From assembly GCA_020637795.1 (NCBI GenBank), contig JACKJT010000002.1, forward strand, positions 62,001 through 126,000: DNA of 64,000 bases, in the 5' to 3' direction. The notes below the pieces were generated by a model, which was not told where the DNA came from, did not search any database, and was given only the letters and a program-made list of their open reading frames with translations. Every line of letters starts with the position of its first letter. Position 1 is the stretch's first letter. Below are positions 41,392-50,765 of this stretch, piece after piece. The DNA comes from Hoeflea sp. GTDB taxonomy: Bacteria > Pseudomonadota > Alphaproteobacteria > Rhizobiales > Rhizobiaceae. The position numbers were made by a program, and so were the translations under genes.

Positions 41392-42273
41392 ATGAAACCG
41401 ACACCCCAGCCCGTTGCCGACGATCGCCCCATCCTGTCGCTGCTTCACATCCGCAGCCCCTTGACCCGCGTCGCCTACAGCGTGCCCGCGGACTCGGCCT
41501 GCCTGCTGCTGCTTGCGGCCGGACGGCTGAGTGTTTCGGACGCCGGCGCCGCGGCCGAGGCAGCCCGGTCCTTCGAAGCGCCGCGGTTGATCTGGAGCCC
41601 GGCAGGCAAGGCCCTCGAGCTTGCAGCCCAGGCCGGCGCGCGCGGAGAGGTCATGCTGGTGTCGCGGCAGACGCTGCTCCGCGCCCTGCCGGCAAGCCTG
41701 CTTGCCGACCAGATGGGGATCGTTCTCAGGCAGGGGCTTTCCCGGGCTTTTACACCGGGCGAGGCAATCGTTCGCCTGATGGAAGGCGTTGCTGCCGAAA
41801 AGCAGGACGGCGGCCCCGGCAGCCGCGAAGCCCTCGAGCACTACCTCGGGCTGATCCTGCTGCACCTGTGGCGGCTGCTCGGCACCGATATTGTCACCCG
41901 GCAGCGTTCAGCCCAGGGGCTGGCCCAACGGTTTGTCATGCTGGCAGGCCTGCACAAGCACCAGCACTGGACGGTTGAACATTATGCCGAGCTTCTGGAG
42001 GTCAAGCGTGACCGGCTCAATGTCGCCGTCAGGCGCGCCACCGGCATTTCCCCGCAAGCCTATCTGCATCGCGAGATCATGCGCGACGCCTGCGAACTGC
42101 TCGCCAGCACCGGCCTGCCGGTGAGCCAGATCGCCTTCCGGCTCGGTTTTGCCGATCCGGCCTATTTCAACCGTTTCTTCACCCGGCAGTCGGGGCAGAG
42201 CCCCGGCAAGTACCGCCATGTCCTGCGCAGCCGGAAGGAGCAGGGTGACCTGACCTATGCAGCCTGGCCGTGA
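41392..42273 (+). CDS. AraC-type transcription regulator
   Basis: 293 residues from ATG 41392. The C-terminal 100 residues hold both helix-turn-helix units of the AraC family (WTVEHYAELLEVKRDRLNVAVRRATGISPQAYLHREIMRDACELL and PVSQIAFRLGFADPAYFNRFFTRQSGQSPGKYR). The N-terminal domain is a ligand-sensing region. It is divergent from the binding-protein gene across 195 bases and probably controls the transporter-dehydrogenase operon. Confidence 0.92.
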   Translation: MKPTPQPVADDRPILSLLHIRSPLTRVAYSVPADSACLLLLAAGRLSVSDAGAAAEAARSFEAPRLIWSPAGKALELAAQAGARGEVMLVSRQTLLRALPASLLADQMGIVLRQGLSRAFTPGEAIVRLMEGVAAEKQDGGPGSREALEHYLGLILLHLWRLLGTDIVTRQRSAQGLAQRFVMLAGLHKHQHWTVEHYAELLEVKRDRLNVAVRRATGISPQAYLHREIMRDACELLASTGLPVSQIAFRLGFADPAYFNRFFTRQSGQSPGKYRHVLRSRKEQGDLTYAAWP

Positions 42274-42310
42274 GGCCGCCCGTCTCGTTCACGAACGCCC
42301 GGTCGATGTC

Positions 42311-43498
42311 TCAACGCTTCATGTAGGTCCCGAACTTCACCCAGGCGCCGCCGCGCCGCGAGGACTCGACGCAGGCCGTGACGAAGGCAACGCCCGCCAG
42401 TCCTTCGTCAATGCCGGGAAACATCACGCCCTGGGACGTTGGTTTACCGGTCCGGCGCGCGACAATGGCTTCAGCGGCTTCGGTATAGATATTGGCGAAG
42501 CCCTCGAGATAGCCTTCCGGATGGCCGCCGGGAATGCGGCTGACGCGCTGGCCGGCGGCGGTTGCGCCCGCGCCGTTGCGGGTGAGCAATCGTTTCGGCT
42601 GGCCCAGCGGCGAATGCCAGAGGTAGTTCGGGTCTTCCTGGGCCCATTCGAGCCCGCCATTTTCGCCGTAGATGCGCAGTTTCAACGCATTTTCGTTTCC
42701 CGGGGCAACCTGGCTGCACCACAGCATCCCCTTGGCGCCGCCGGAAAAACGTAACAGCACATGGCCGTTGTCGTCGAGTTGTCGACCCGCGACGAAGGAA
42801 TTGAGGTCCGCACAAAGAGATTCCAGCTCCAGCCCGGAGACGAAACCGGCGAGATCAAACGCATGGGTGCCGATGTCCCCGATCGAGCCGCCGGAACCCG
42901 AGCGGGCCGGATCCGTTCTCCATTCCGCCTGTTTGTTGCCTTGCCCTTCCTCGGCTTTGGTTAGCCAGTCCTGGGCATACTCGACCTGCACCAGCCGGAT
43001 TGCCCCGAGTTCGCCGCTTTCGATCATCTCGCGCGCCTGCCGGATCATCGGATAGCCGGTGTAGTTGTGGGTGAGCACGAACAGCGCGCCTGACATTTCG
43101 GCGGCCTTGGCCAGCTTGCGCGCGTCCGCAAGCGTCGAGGTCAGCGGCTTGTCGCAGATCACGTGGATGCCGCGCTTGAGGAACTCGCGCGCCACCGGAT
43201 AGTGCATGTGGTTCGGCGTGACGATCGCCACCGCCTCGATGCCTGATTTCAGCCGCGCTTCCCGCTTGGCCATCTCGAAATAATCGCCATAGGCGCGGTC
43301 AGGCGCGACACCGAGATCGGCGGCCGATGCTTTCGATTTTTCCGGCGTCGAGGAGAACGCGCCCGCGACCAGCTCGTAGCGGTCGTCGATGCGCGAGGCG
43401 ATGCGGTGCACGCCGCCGATGAGTGCGTCGCGCCCGCCGCCGACCATGCCGAGACGGATCCGCCGCGAGGCGGTGGTGCTGGAGCCTTCGATAGCCAT
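42311..43498 (-). CDS. Gfo/Idh/MocA family oxidoreductase
   Basis: 395 residues. The NAD-binding N-terminus (IRLGMVGGGRDALIGGVHRIA), the VAIVTPNHMHYPVAREFLKRGIHVICDKPLT block with the catalytic-type Lys, and the GGSIGDIGTHAFDLAGFVSGLE motif (conserved H) are all present. Such enzymes oxidise or epimerise sugars and inositols. The gene lies 13 bases after a TIM-barrel isomerase, and the two are one operon. Substrate not predictable. Confidence 0.93.
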   Translation of the reverse strand: MAIEGSSTTASRRIRLGMVGGGRDALIGGVHRIASRIDDRYELVAGAFSSTPEKSKASAADLGVAPDRAYGDYFEMAKREARLKSGIEAVAIVTPNHMHYPVAREFLKRGIHVICDKPLTSTLADARKLAKAAEMSGALFVLTHNYTGYPMIRQAREMIESGELGAIRLVQVEYAQDWLTKAEEGQGNKQAEWRTDPARSGSGGSIGDIGTHAFDLAGFVSGLELESLCADLNSFVAGRQLDDNGHVLLRFSGGAKGMLWCSQVAPGNENALKLRIYGENGGLEWAQEDPNYLWHSPLGQPKRLLTRNGAGATAAGQRVSRIPGGHPEGYLEGFANIYTEAAEAIVARRTGKPTSQGVMFPGIDEGLAGVAFVTACVESSRRGGAWVKFGTYMKR

Positions 43499-43511
43499 TA
43501 CTCTCTCCCGC

Positions 43512-44567
43512 TTACGAAATGCCGAGCATGCGGCGGTTGGCGGCCTCGTCGGTGCCGCCGTCGGCGAAATCGTCGAAGGCGCGCTCGGTCACCCGGATGA
43601 TGTGGTCTGCGACGAACTGCGCGCCTTCGCGCGCCCCATCCTCGGGATGCTTGAGGCAGCATTCCCATTCGACCACGGCCCAGCCGTCGAAATCATTGGC
43701 CGCCATCTTCGAGAAGATCGCGCCGAAATCGACCTGGCCGTCGCCGAGCGAGCGGAACCGTCCGGCCCGGTCGACCCAGGGCTGGTAGCCTGAATAGACA
43801 CCCTGGCGGCCGGTCGGGTTGAACTCGGCATCCTTGACGTGGAACATCCGGATCCGGTCCTTGTAGATGTCGATGTTGTCGAGATAGTCGAGGCACTGCA
43901 GCACGTAGTGCGAGGGATCGTAGAGCATGTTGCAGCGGGCGTGATTGCCGACGCGCTCGAGAAACATCTCGAAGGTGACGCCGTCATGCAGGTCTTCGCC
44001 CGGATGGATCTCGTAGCAGATGTCGACGCCGCACTCGTCGGCAAAATCGAGAAGCGGGCGCCAGCGTTTGGCCAGTTCGTCAAAGGCGGTTTCCACCAGG
44101 CCCGCCGGCCGCTGCGGCCAGGGGTAAAGATAGGGCCAGGCCAGCGCACCCGAGAAGCTCGCCATCGCGTTGATGCCCAGGTGCTGCGAGGCCTTGAGCG
44201 CCATCCGCACCTGGCTGACCGCCCATTCCTGCCGCGCCTTCGGATTGCCGCGCACTTCGGGTGCGGCGAAGCCGTCGAAGGCCTCGTCATAGGCCGGATG
44301 CACAGCCACAAGCTGGCCTTGCAGGTGGGTCGACAGCTCGGTGACTTCCACGCCGTTGGCCTGCGCCACGCCCTTGAACTCGTCGCAATAGTCCTTTGAC
44401 GATGCCGCCTTCGCAAGGTCGAACAGGCGGCCGTCCCAGCTCGGCACCTGAACACCCTTGTAGCCGCAATCGGCTGCCCACTTGGTGATCGACTCCCATG
44501 AGTTGAACGGCGCTTCGTCGCCCGCGAATTGTGCCAGGAACAACGCCGGTCCCTTGATGGTCTTCAT
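43512..44567 (-). CDS. Sugar phosphate isomerase/epimerase family TIM-barrel protein
   Basis: 351 residues from ATG 44567 with a strong GGAGGAGG site. It belongs to the AP-endonuclease-2/xylose-isomerase-like fold: WAADCGYKGVQVPSWDGRLFD, DICYEIHPGEDL (metal-type Glu), CNMLYDPSHYVLQCLD, and RMFHVKDAEFNP (metal-type His/Asp), with WAVVEWECC at the end (Glu). Together with the Gfo/Idh/MocA gene it suggests a sugar or polyol degradation pathway. Confidence 0.92.
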   Translation of the reverse strand: MKTIKGPALFLAQFAGDEAPFNSWESITKWAADCGYKGVQVPSWDGRLFDLAKAASSKDYCDEFKGVAQANGVEVTELSTHLQGQLVAVHPAYDEAFDGFAAPEVRGNPKARQEWAVSQVRMALKASQHLGINAMASFSGALAWPYLYPWPQRPAGLVETAFDELAKRWRPLLDFADECGVDICYEIHPGEDLHDGVTFEMFLERVGNHARCNMLYDPSHYVLQCLDYLDNIDIYKDRIRMFHVKDAEFNPTGRQGVYSGYQPWVDRAGRFRSLGDGQVDFGAIFSKMAANDFDGWAVVEWECCLKHPEDGAREGAQFVADHIIRVTERAFDDFADGGTDEAANRRMLGIS

Positions 44568-45049
44568 TGGTTTCCTCCTCCAGATGCACTTTTCCGCCGC
44601 GCGGGTTCCATCCAACCTCGGGGTCGGGGAGGTGGCCTCGCCTCCAGCCTCCCGCGCCGGTCCCTCCCGGTTCCGGGGTGTTCCTCGTCCATATGTCGAT
44701 GGATCCCGCCGCAATTATTAAATCGTTTGTATCCACGGCAATACACTGCTTGGGGGAATTAGGCAAAACCGATATCAACATGGGCCGTTGCCGCTGGGCG
44801 AGGCGGCAAGGCCGTGTGCGGCAACCGCCGCCAGCACCGGATGACCGGTTACGCTTCCGGTCCGGCGCCGCCTGCGGCGTGCGGAGATTTCCGGGGCAAG
44901 CCTGCCCGCACAACGGCGAATGCCGGCAATGCTGGCTGCGCCGGGTTTGACTTCGCCCGGCAAACCGTCAGAAATACAGGATGTGAAGATTGCAGACACG
45001 CACCCGCAACGATTCCTTCTGCCCGGCCGGCCCGGCAGGGTGATCACCT

Positions 45050-46339
45050 ATGGCAGCAGCAATGATTGATCCCCGTAAACGCGACTTTCTCAGCGGCCTG
45101 TTTGAAGCTGCCGTCGAGCGCGCCGATCCCCGGCGTGCGCTGCTCGGTGCGCTGCCGGCAAAGCCCGCGGGCCAGACCGTGGTCATCGGCGCCGGCAAGG
45201 GCGCGGCCCAGCTTGCTGCTGCGTTCGAGGATCTCTGGGACGGCCCGCTGACCGGCACCGTCGTCACCCGCTATGGTTATGCCGTGCCCTGCAGGTCGAT
45301 CAGGGTGCTCGAGGCGAGCCACCCGGTGCCTGATCAGGCGGGCCTCGCCGCCACCCAGGCGCTGTTCGATGCGGTGTCCGGCCTGACGAAGGACGATCTC
45401 GTGGTCGCTCTGATCTGCGGCGGCGGCTCTGCCCTGTTGCCGGCGCCCCCCGAGGGACTGACGCTCGCCGACGAGCAGGACCTCAACCGGGTGCTGCTTG
45501 CCTCCGGCGCGCCGATCGGCGTGATGAACGCCATCAGGAAACACGCAAGCCGCATCAAGGGCGGCAGGCTCGCCGCCGCGGCCTGGCCCGCCCGCGTGGT
45601 CTCGCTCGTTGTCTCCGATGTGCCGGGCGACGAAGCCTGCCAGGTGGCGTCCGGACCCACGGTGCCCGATGCCGTCGGTCTGTCTGAAGTCCGCGCCATG
45701 GTCGCCGCGCGAGACATTGCCCTGCCGGACAGCATCCTTGCGCATTTCGACAGCGGCCGGGACCTGCCGCCGCGGCCGGATGATCCGGTTTTTGCCAACA
45801 ATGAGGTCCGCGTCATTGCTTCGGCCGGATTGTCGCTTGAAGCCGCGGCCGAAATGGCCCGGCGTGCGGGTGTCGGTGCAGCCATTCTCTCGGATGCGGT
45901 GGAAGGGGAAGCCCGCGATGTCGGGCTGGTGCATGCGGCGATCGCGAGAGAAGTGGTGGGCCGCGACCGGCCGTTTGCCAAACCGGTTGTCATCCTCTCG
46001 GGCGGAGAAACAACGGTCACGCTGAAAGGCAAGGGCAAGGGCGGCCGCAACACCGAGTTCCTGTTGTCGCTTGCGTCCGCGATCGACGGTGTTGAGGGCA
46101 TTGCCGCGCTCGCGGCCGACACCGATGGCATCGACGGCTCGGAAGACAATGCCGGCGCTTTCGCCGGTCCGCAAACCGCCGCCGAGATGCGGGCAAAGGG
46201 CCTCGATCCGCTGGCCAGCCTCGCCGCCAATGATGCCTGGACCGCCTTTAATGCCATCGGCGAGCTGTTCGTGCCCGGGCCGACCGGCACCAATGTCAAC
46301 GATTTTCGCGCGATCCTGGTCGGAGAACTGCCGGATTGA
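45050..46339 (+). CDS. Glycerate 2-kinase, MOFRL family
   Basis: 429 residues. The N-terminal DUF4147 domain has VVIGAGKGAAQLAAAFED, LEASHPVPDQAGLAATQAL, LICGGGSALLPAPPEGLTLAD and VVSDVPGDEACQVASGPTVPD. The C-terminal MOFRL domain is clear (GGETTVTLKGKGKGGRNTEFLLSLA, then AADTDGIDGSEDNAGAF). These enzymes phosphorylate glycerate at C2 with ATP in the serine or tartronate pathways. The start is ATG 45050; an ATG at 45062 is an alternative. The 480-base gap before it (44568-45049) shows no gene, only an AT-rich likely promoter near 44710. Confidence 0.93.
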   Translation: MAAAMIDPRKRDFLSGLFEAAVERADPRRALLGALPAKPAGQTVVIGAGKGAAQLAAAFEDLWDGPLTGTVVTRYGYAVPCRSIRVLEASHPVPDQAGLAATQALFDAVSGLTKDDLVVALICGGGSALLPAPPEGLTLADEQDLNRVLLASGAPIGVMNAIRKHASRIKGGRLAAAAWPARVVSLVVSDVPGDEACQVASGPTVPDAVGLSEVRAMVAARDIALPDSILAHFDSGRDLPPRPDDPVFANNEVRVIASAGLSLEAAAEMARRAGVGAAILSDAVEGEARDVGLVHAAIAREVVGRDRPFAKPVVILSGGETTVTLKGKGKGGRNTEFLLSLASAIDGVEGIAALAADTDGIDGSEDNAGAFAGPQTAAEMRAKGLDPLASLAANDAWTAFNAIGELFVPGPTGTNVNDFRAILVGELPD

Positions 46340-46390
46340 CCCCTGCTTGACCGGGCGAGGGGCCAGCCCTTGGGCTCCGGGGCAGGGATG

Positions 46391-46678
46391 CTAAGCTGCG
46401 GTATGAACCCGCAGCGAGATCTGGCTTCCGACGTAGCTGCGGAGCTGGACCAGCGCGTTGTCGATATCCGCGGCCTCTTCAAGCAGATCGTAGTTCCCCG
46501 GCTCCGCCGATATCTCGCCGTAGAGGAGCGCCGACAGGCGGCACAGATTGTTCAGGCATCCGTATATTATTTGCTTTTGCCGGGTAGGGGTGCTGTCGCT
46601 TTCCACCAGATGAATGACTTCCGGGGCCTTGGCGTCGTGAACTCTTTTAAGATTCGCGAGGCGGTGTGAAACTGTCAT
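46391..46678 (-). CDS. Small hypothetical protein
   Basis: 95 residues from ATG 46678 with AGGAT upstream. The protein is hydrophilic and helical (RQKQIIYGCLNNLCRLSALLYGEI, then DLLEEAADIDNALVQLRSYVGSQI). It is not recognised. Codon use is acceptable for the genome and the ribosome site is fair, but no neighbour supports it. Confidence 0.5.
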   Translation of the reverse strand: MTVSHRLANLKRVHDAKAPEVIHLVESDSTPTRQKQIIYGCLNNLCRLSALLYGEISAEPGNYDLLEEAADIDNALVQLRSYVGSQISLRVHTAA

Positions 46679-47183
46679 GTGCAATTATCCTGACAGGAGT
46701 TGTTGGTAAAACTCGAATCACGCTGCGAAACTACTTCGTCCAAATAGAACATTTCAAAATAAGCCATGATTCGTACCGAGGTGTCCAGTTTGTCCAAGTT
46801 GCGCAAGCTTCACACAAGCTCGAGACTTGTAAGAACTTTTATTTTCTTCTGGCATTCTCGCGCCCGGAAAACCGCACACAGTCTCCCATTCCGCAACCTT
46901 GCCTTGTCGCGGCCTGCTTCCCTTCGTTATTTGCTCTACTTCAGGTTTGCACGCAGCGGCGGTCGTAGCAATTCGCCCTTGGTCTGCCGGGCGCATGTTT
47001 CCACAGATAAATACATCTGTATTTTACAATGGGCTTGAAATGGACGGAAACTCCTGTTCCGTCCTGTTCTGATTCGATTGTATGTGCACATGCGATAGAT
47101 AGTGGTATGGCACCGTTGCTTGCCGTACCGTGAAACCGGTCGGCCGATTCCGGTCGACAACAACCTGCCCGTGAGTATTGGCC
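46679..47183. other. 505-base AT-rich gap before mgtE
   Basis: No gene is supported. The stretch is more AT-rich than its surroundings and includes several short ORFs in unlikely frames. It could carry a long mgtE leader. I see no structure I can name. Confidence 0.5.
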
Positions 47184-48617
47184 ATGACCGAACCCGCTGA
47201 CCGCGAAGAAGACATTGCTGCGTCTCCGTCCGCGCCCGACGCAATGGATCATGACGAGATCTACGGCGAAGACGGGTCGATCCGGCAGGACTATCTGACG
47301 GCCATCGGCGCGGCGATCGCGGACCGCGATGTGCTGTTCCTGCGCGAGCATGTGGTACGCCTGCATGAATCCGAGCTTGGCGACCTCCTGGAATCGATCA
47401 GCGCGCCGCAGCGCCATGCGCTGGTGTCGCTGCTTGGCGATGACTTCGATTTCGCGGCGCTCACCGAGGTCGACGAGGCTATCCGTCTCGACATCATCGA
47501 GGCGCTGCCCAATGCCAGGATTGCCGAAGCCCTCGGCGAGCTCGATTCCGATGACGCGGTCTACATTCTCGAGGACCTCGACGAAGAGGATCAGAAGGAG
47601 ATTCTCGCCGCCCTGCCGTTTACCGAACGGGTCAGGCTGCGCCGATCGCTGGATTATCCCGAGGACACTGCCGGTCGCCGCATGCAGACCGAGTTCGTCG
47701 CGGTGCCGCCATTCTGGACGGTGGGCCAGACCATCGACTACATGCGCGACGAGGAAGACCTTCCCGAGAGCTTCAGCCAGATTTTCGTCATCGACCCGAC
47801 CTTCAAGCTTGTCGGCGCGGTCGCGCTCGACAAGATCCTGCGCACCAAGCGGCTGGTTCGCATCGAGGAGGTGATGGACGAGACCCGCTATCGCATCAAT
47901 GCCGAGATGGACCAGGAAGAGGCCGCGCAGCTGTTCGAGCAGTACGACCTTCTCTCCGCCGCGGTGGTTGACGAGAACGAGCGTCTGGTCGGTGTCCTGA
48001 CCATCGATGACGTGGTGGACGTCATTCACGAGGAAGCCGAAGAGGACATCAAGCGCCTGGGCGGTGTGGGCGACGAGGAACTCTCCGACAGCATCCTGTC
48101 GACCGTGCGCTCCCGTTTCACCTGGCTGCTGATCAATCTCGGCACCGCTATCCTGGCCTCCGCCGTCATCAGCCTGTTCGACGCGACGATCGAGCAGATG
48201 GTGGCGCTGGCGGTGCTGATGCCGATCGTTGCCTCGATGGGCGGCAATGCCGGAACCCAGACCATGACGGTGACGGTGCGGGCTCTGGCCACCCGCGATC
48301 TCGATATCTACAATGCGGGCCGCATTATCCGGCGCGAGGCGGCCGTCGGTTTCATCAACGGCTTGCTTTTTGCCGTGATCATCGGCGTGGTCGCTGGCCT
48401 GTGGTTCTCGAGCCAGGGACTTGGCGCCATCATCGCCGCCGCAATGGTGGTCAACATGCTGGCGGCGGCGCTCGCCGGCATCCTGTTGCCGTTGCTTTTG
48501 GAAAAGGTCGGCGCCGACCCGGCGATCGCGTCGGCGGTTTTCGTGACCACCGTCACCGATGTCGTGGGCTTCTTCGCGTTCCTCGGTCTGGCCGGCTGGT
48601 GGCTGTCATTTGCCTGA
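47184..48617 (+). CDS. mgtE: Magnesium transporter MgtE
   Basis: 477 residues from ATG 47184. The N-terminal superhelical domain (VVRLHESELGDLLESISAPQRHALVSLLGDDFD), two CBS domains (about 150-285: AGRRMQTEFVAVPPFWTVGQTIDYMR to VVDENERLVGVLTIDDVVDVI) and five membrane helices are present. The pore helix region contains the MPIVASMGGNAGTQTM motif of MgtE with conserved Asn/Gly. MgtE imports Mg2+ and is closed by Mg2+ at the CBS domains. Confidence 0.96.
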   Translation: MTEPADREEDIAASPSAPDAMDHDEIYGEDGSIRQDYLTAIGAAIADRDVLFLREHVVRLHESELGDLLESISAPQRHALVSLLGDDFDFAALTEVDEAIRLDIIEALPNARIAEALGELDSDDAVYILEDLDEEDQKEILAALPFTERVRLRRSLDYPEDTAGRRMQTEFVAVPPFWTVGQTIDYMRDEEDLPESFSQIFVIDPTFKLVGAVALDKILRTKRLVRIEEVMDETRYRINAEMDQEEAAQLFEQYDLLSAAVVDENERLVGVLTIDDVVDVIHEEAEEDIKRLGGVGDEELSDSILSTVRSRFTWLLINLGTAILASAVISLFDATIEQMVALAVLMPIVASMGGNAGTQTMTVTVRALATRDLDIYNAGRIIRREAAVGFINGLLFAVIIGVVAGLWFSSQGLGAIIAAAMVVNMLAAALAGILLPLLLEKVGADPAIASAVFVTTVTDVVGFFAFLGLAGWWLSFA

Positions 48618-48652
48618 TTTGAACAGGGTGCGGTGGTCATGCCGGGAATTTT

Positions 48653-48674
48653 GACTTATACGTAAAAGTAAGTC
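48653..48674 (+). promoter_or_regulatory. Dyad operator upstream of the MerR-type gene
   Basis: GACTTA (48653-48658) and TAAGTC (48669-48674) form an inverted repeat around TACGTAAAAG, 30 bases before the start codon. The placing fits an autoregulatory MerR-family operator; the TACGTAAA core resembles LiuR-type sites (memory). Confidence 0.55.
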
Positions 48675-48703
48675 GTCATCAGAGTTCGCAGGATCGATCC
48701 GCT

Positions 48704-49090
48704 TTGGACAAATATTATACCATCACCGAGTTGACCCGTGAGTTCGGGATCTCGACGCGGACCTTGCGTTTTTACGAAGACGAGGGGCTGATCCATCCCG
48801 AGCGCCGCGGCCGGACGCGCCTGTTCCGATCCGCCGACCGGCGCTTGATTCAGGAAATCCTGCGCGGCCGCCGCATCGGCTTCACCATAGCCGAAATCCG
48901 CGAAATCATCCAGGTCTACAAGGATCCACCCGGAGAAGCGGGGCAATTGCGGCTGTTGATGCGCAAGGTCGAGGAAAAGCGCGAGGACCTGCGACAGAAG
49001 CGCCGCGACATCGAGGAAACGCTGGTCGAGCTCGACCATATCGAGGAATCCTGCCTGACCCGGCTTGCCGAAATCGGCGTCAACACCTGA
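48704..49090 (+). CDS. MerR family transcription regulator (LiuR-like)
   Basis: 128 residues; the start is a TTG at 48704 with AGGAT upstream, and no ATG fits the conserved N-terminus. The MerR helix-turn-helix is complete (YYTITELTREFGISTRTLRFYEDEGLIHPERRGRTRLF), followed by a long dimerisation helix (LRLLMRKVEEKREDLRQKRRDIEETL) and a short C-terminus without metal-binding Cys pairs. This design matches LiuR-like regulators of branched-chain amino acid degradation, but no liu genes are in the window. Confidence 0.88.
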   Translation: MDKYYTITELTREFGISTRTLRFYEDEGLIHPERRGRTRLFRSADRRLIQEILRGRRIGFTIAEIREIIQVYKDPPGEAGQLRLLMRKVEEKREDLRQKRRDIEETLVELDHIEESCLTRLAEIGVNT

Positions 49091-49127
49091 GCCGCTGGAC
49101 GGGGCCGCCTCTCAATCGGCGGACGCT

Positions 49128-49592
49128 TCAGATCCAGCGCCGGACTTTGCGGCAATAGTCCTCGAACTGGTATCCGAACTTGGCAAGCAGGTGATTTTCT
49201 TCCCGCCGGATGGCCAGGAAATATGTCAGGATTCCGTCGATCGGAGCGAGAGCCAGGAACCAGCTGTTGTGTGAGAGGAAACCCATCCCGACAAGCAGCA
49301 TCATGTTTGCGAGATAGATCGGATTGCGGCTGTAGCCAAACGGCCCATGCGCAACCAGGTGGGTTGAACCGCGATTGGGCAGGATCGTGGTCTTGGATTC
49401 ATGCAGCGTCCGCATCGCCCACAGGTCGATGCCGAGCGCCAGAACGATCATCAGGACGCCGAGCGACGTGATGCCCTGGAATTCGAGCGCCAGCGGCGCA
49501 ACCTTGTTCAGCACGATCGCGGCAAGCGTAAACCCGACAAGCAGCAGGGGCGGCCACGGTATGAAGTTCGGTCTCTCCCGGTAGGTATTCAT
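49128..49592 (-). CDS. Isoprenylcysteine methyltransferase-like membrane protein
   Basis: 154 residues with four membrane segments (PPLLLVGFTLAAIVLNKVAP, LGVLMIVLALGIDLWAM, IYLANMMLLVGMGFL, FLALAPIDGILTYFLAI). The family signature is GPFGYSRNPIYLANM, with the RREENHLLAKFGYQFEDYCRKVRRW ending that forms the cofactor site in ICMT/PEMT-type enzymes. The bacterial substrate is unknown. Confidence 0.88.
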   Translation of the reverse strand: MNTYRERPNFIPWPPLLLVGFTLAAIVLNKVAPLALEFQGITSLGVLMIVLALGIDLWAMRTLHESKTTILPNRGSTHLVAHGPFGYSRNPIYLANMMLLVGMGFLSHNSWFLALAPIDGILTYFLAIRREENHLLAKFGYQFEDYCRKVRRWI

Positions 49593-49658
49593 CAAGCGGA
49601 ATCCCTTGTCTGCTATCTGGTTCGGTAATGAAAATCGTTTCAGTGCAATAAATGGAAT

Positions 49659-50669
49659 CTAGTTCGAACTTGCTGTGCATTGTTCGGCAATGGCGGGAAT
49701 GCGCGCATCTGATTCCTGTGTGATTTGGCCCGAAATAAAGGGCTGGAACAGTCCCTGGGAAAGCAATTCGTCGGTGACACACCCGCAAAACCGCTTGCAG
49801 AATGCCGCGCTGTTGTTTGCTTGGCAACTGGTTTCACATTCCGCCACGAAACCCGGCAACGGGTCCCCAGGCGTGGCGGGAACCAGTTGCGAGGCAACCC
49901 AGACCAGCGAGATCAGCACCGGTTGATGCACCAGATAAAAGGCCAGACTGTGACGGCCGCAGAACCGCGTTGCCCGGGCAACCGGACCGGATCCGGTCTT
50001 CAATGCCGCAAGGCGCCTGGTCAGGCCCTGCGACACCGCGGCCTTCGTTATGCCCATGCCGATCAGGAAGGGCCCGAACCATGGCAGCAGCGGCACGAAA
50101 TCGTTCGATCGCGGCGGCACAGTGAACAGCCCGATCCAGGACAGCCAGGAGGGGTTGAATACCTCGTGCCGGTAAAACCCCGGCAGCGCGATGCAGACGA
50201 CGCCGGCCAGCACCGTGAGCAGTGCCGGCAGCCGCAGGAACACCAGCCCCAGCACGCTTGAGGCGGCGATCGCATGCAGGATGCCGAAATAGATGAAGCT
50301 GTCCGGCGTGGCGATAACGGTTGCCAGGGTTATCAGTCCTGCGGCGCCCGCGACCATGGCAACGCGCTTCAGAAAGGCGGCTCGCCTTATGCCATTGCCA
50401 TGTGCGAGCACCAGGCTGACGCCCGCCAGGAACAGGAAGCTGCTGGCGATCGAGCGGGCATAGAGCTTGAGCGGGCCATGCGTGGAGGTGCCGGGATCGA
50501 GATAGCCGAACAGCTCCAGATCCCAGGAAAAATGGTAGCTCGCCATGGCGAACAGCGCCAGTCCCCGCGCCAGATCGAGCACATCAATGCGCTCTGAGGG
50601 CTTTCGTGGCAGCGTCGCGGTGGCGGTCGTATCGTTCAAACCCGTCTCTCTATCAGAACCATCGGCCAT
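49659..50669 (-). CDS. DUF1624 / heparan-alpha-glucosaminide acetyltransferase-like membrane protein
   Basis: 336 residues with about eight membrane segments. The family start is RIDVLDLARGLALFAMASYHFSWDLELFGYLDP, with the His in the first loop, and WFGPFLIGMG and LAFYLVHQPVLISLVW later. These proteins resemble acyltransferases that move acetyl groups across membranes. The C-terminal 75 residues form a Cys-rich soluble tail (CETSCQANNSAAFCKRFCGCVTDEL), which is unusual for the family. Confidence 0.85.
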   Translation of the reverse strand: MADGSDRETGLNDTTATATLPRKPSERIDVLDLARGLALFAMASYHFSWDLELFGYLDPGTSTHGPLKLYARSIASSFLFLAGVSLVLAHGNGIRRAAFLKRVAMVAGAAGLITLATVIATPDSFIYFGILHAIAASSVLGLVFLRLPALLTVLAGVVCIALPGFYRHEVFNPSWLSWIGLFTVPPRSNDFVPLLPWFGPFLIGMGITKAAVSQGLTRRLAALKTGSGPVARATRFCGRHSLAFYLVHQPVLISLVWVASQLVPATPGDPLPGFVAECETSCQANNSAAFCKRFCGCVTDELLSQGLFQPFISGQITQESDARIPAIAEQCTASSN

Positions 50670-50765
50670 CCTGCCGATTCAAGTCCAAACACCGATCCCA
50701 GCCGGTTGGAATCGCATCATCATATCTGAAAACCTGCAAGCGGCCCCGAATTGCCTGCAGGTCCC

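Noticed and set aside
44287..45267. Minus-strand open frames (44287-44913, 44968-45267) in or near the gap before the glycerate kinase
   Set aside because: Low-complexity Arg/Gly-rich translation, no ribosome site and no family pattern; treated as non-coding or shadow.
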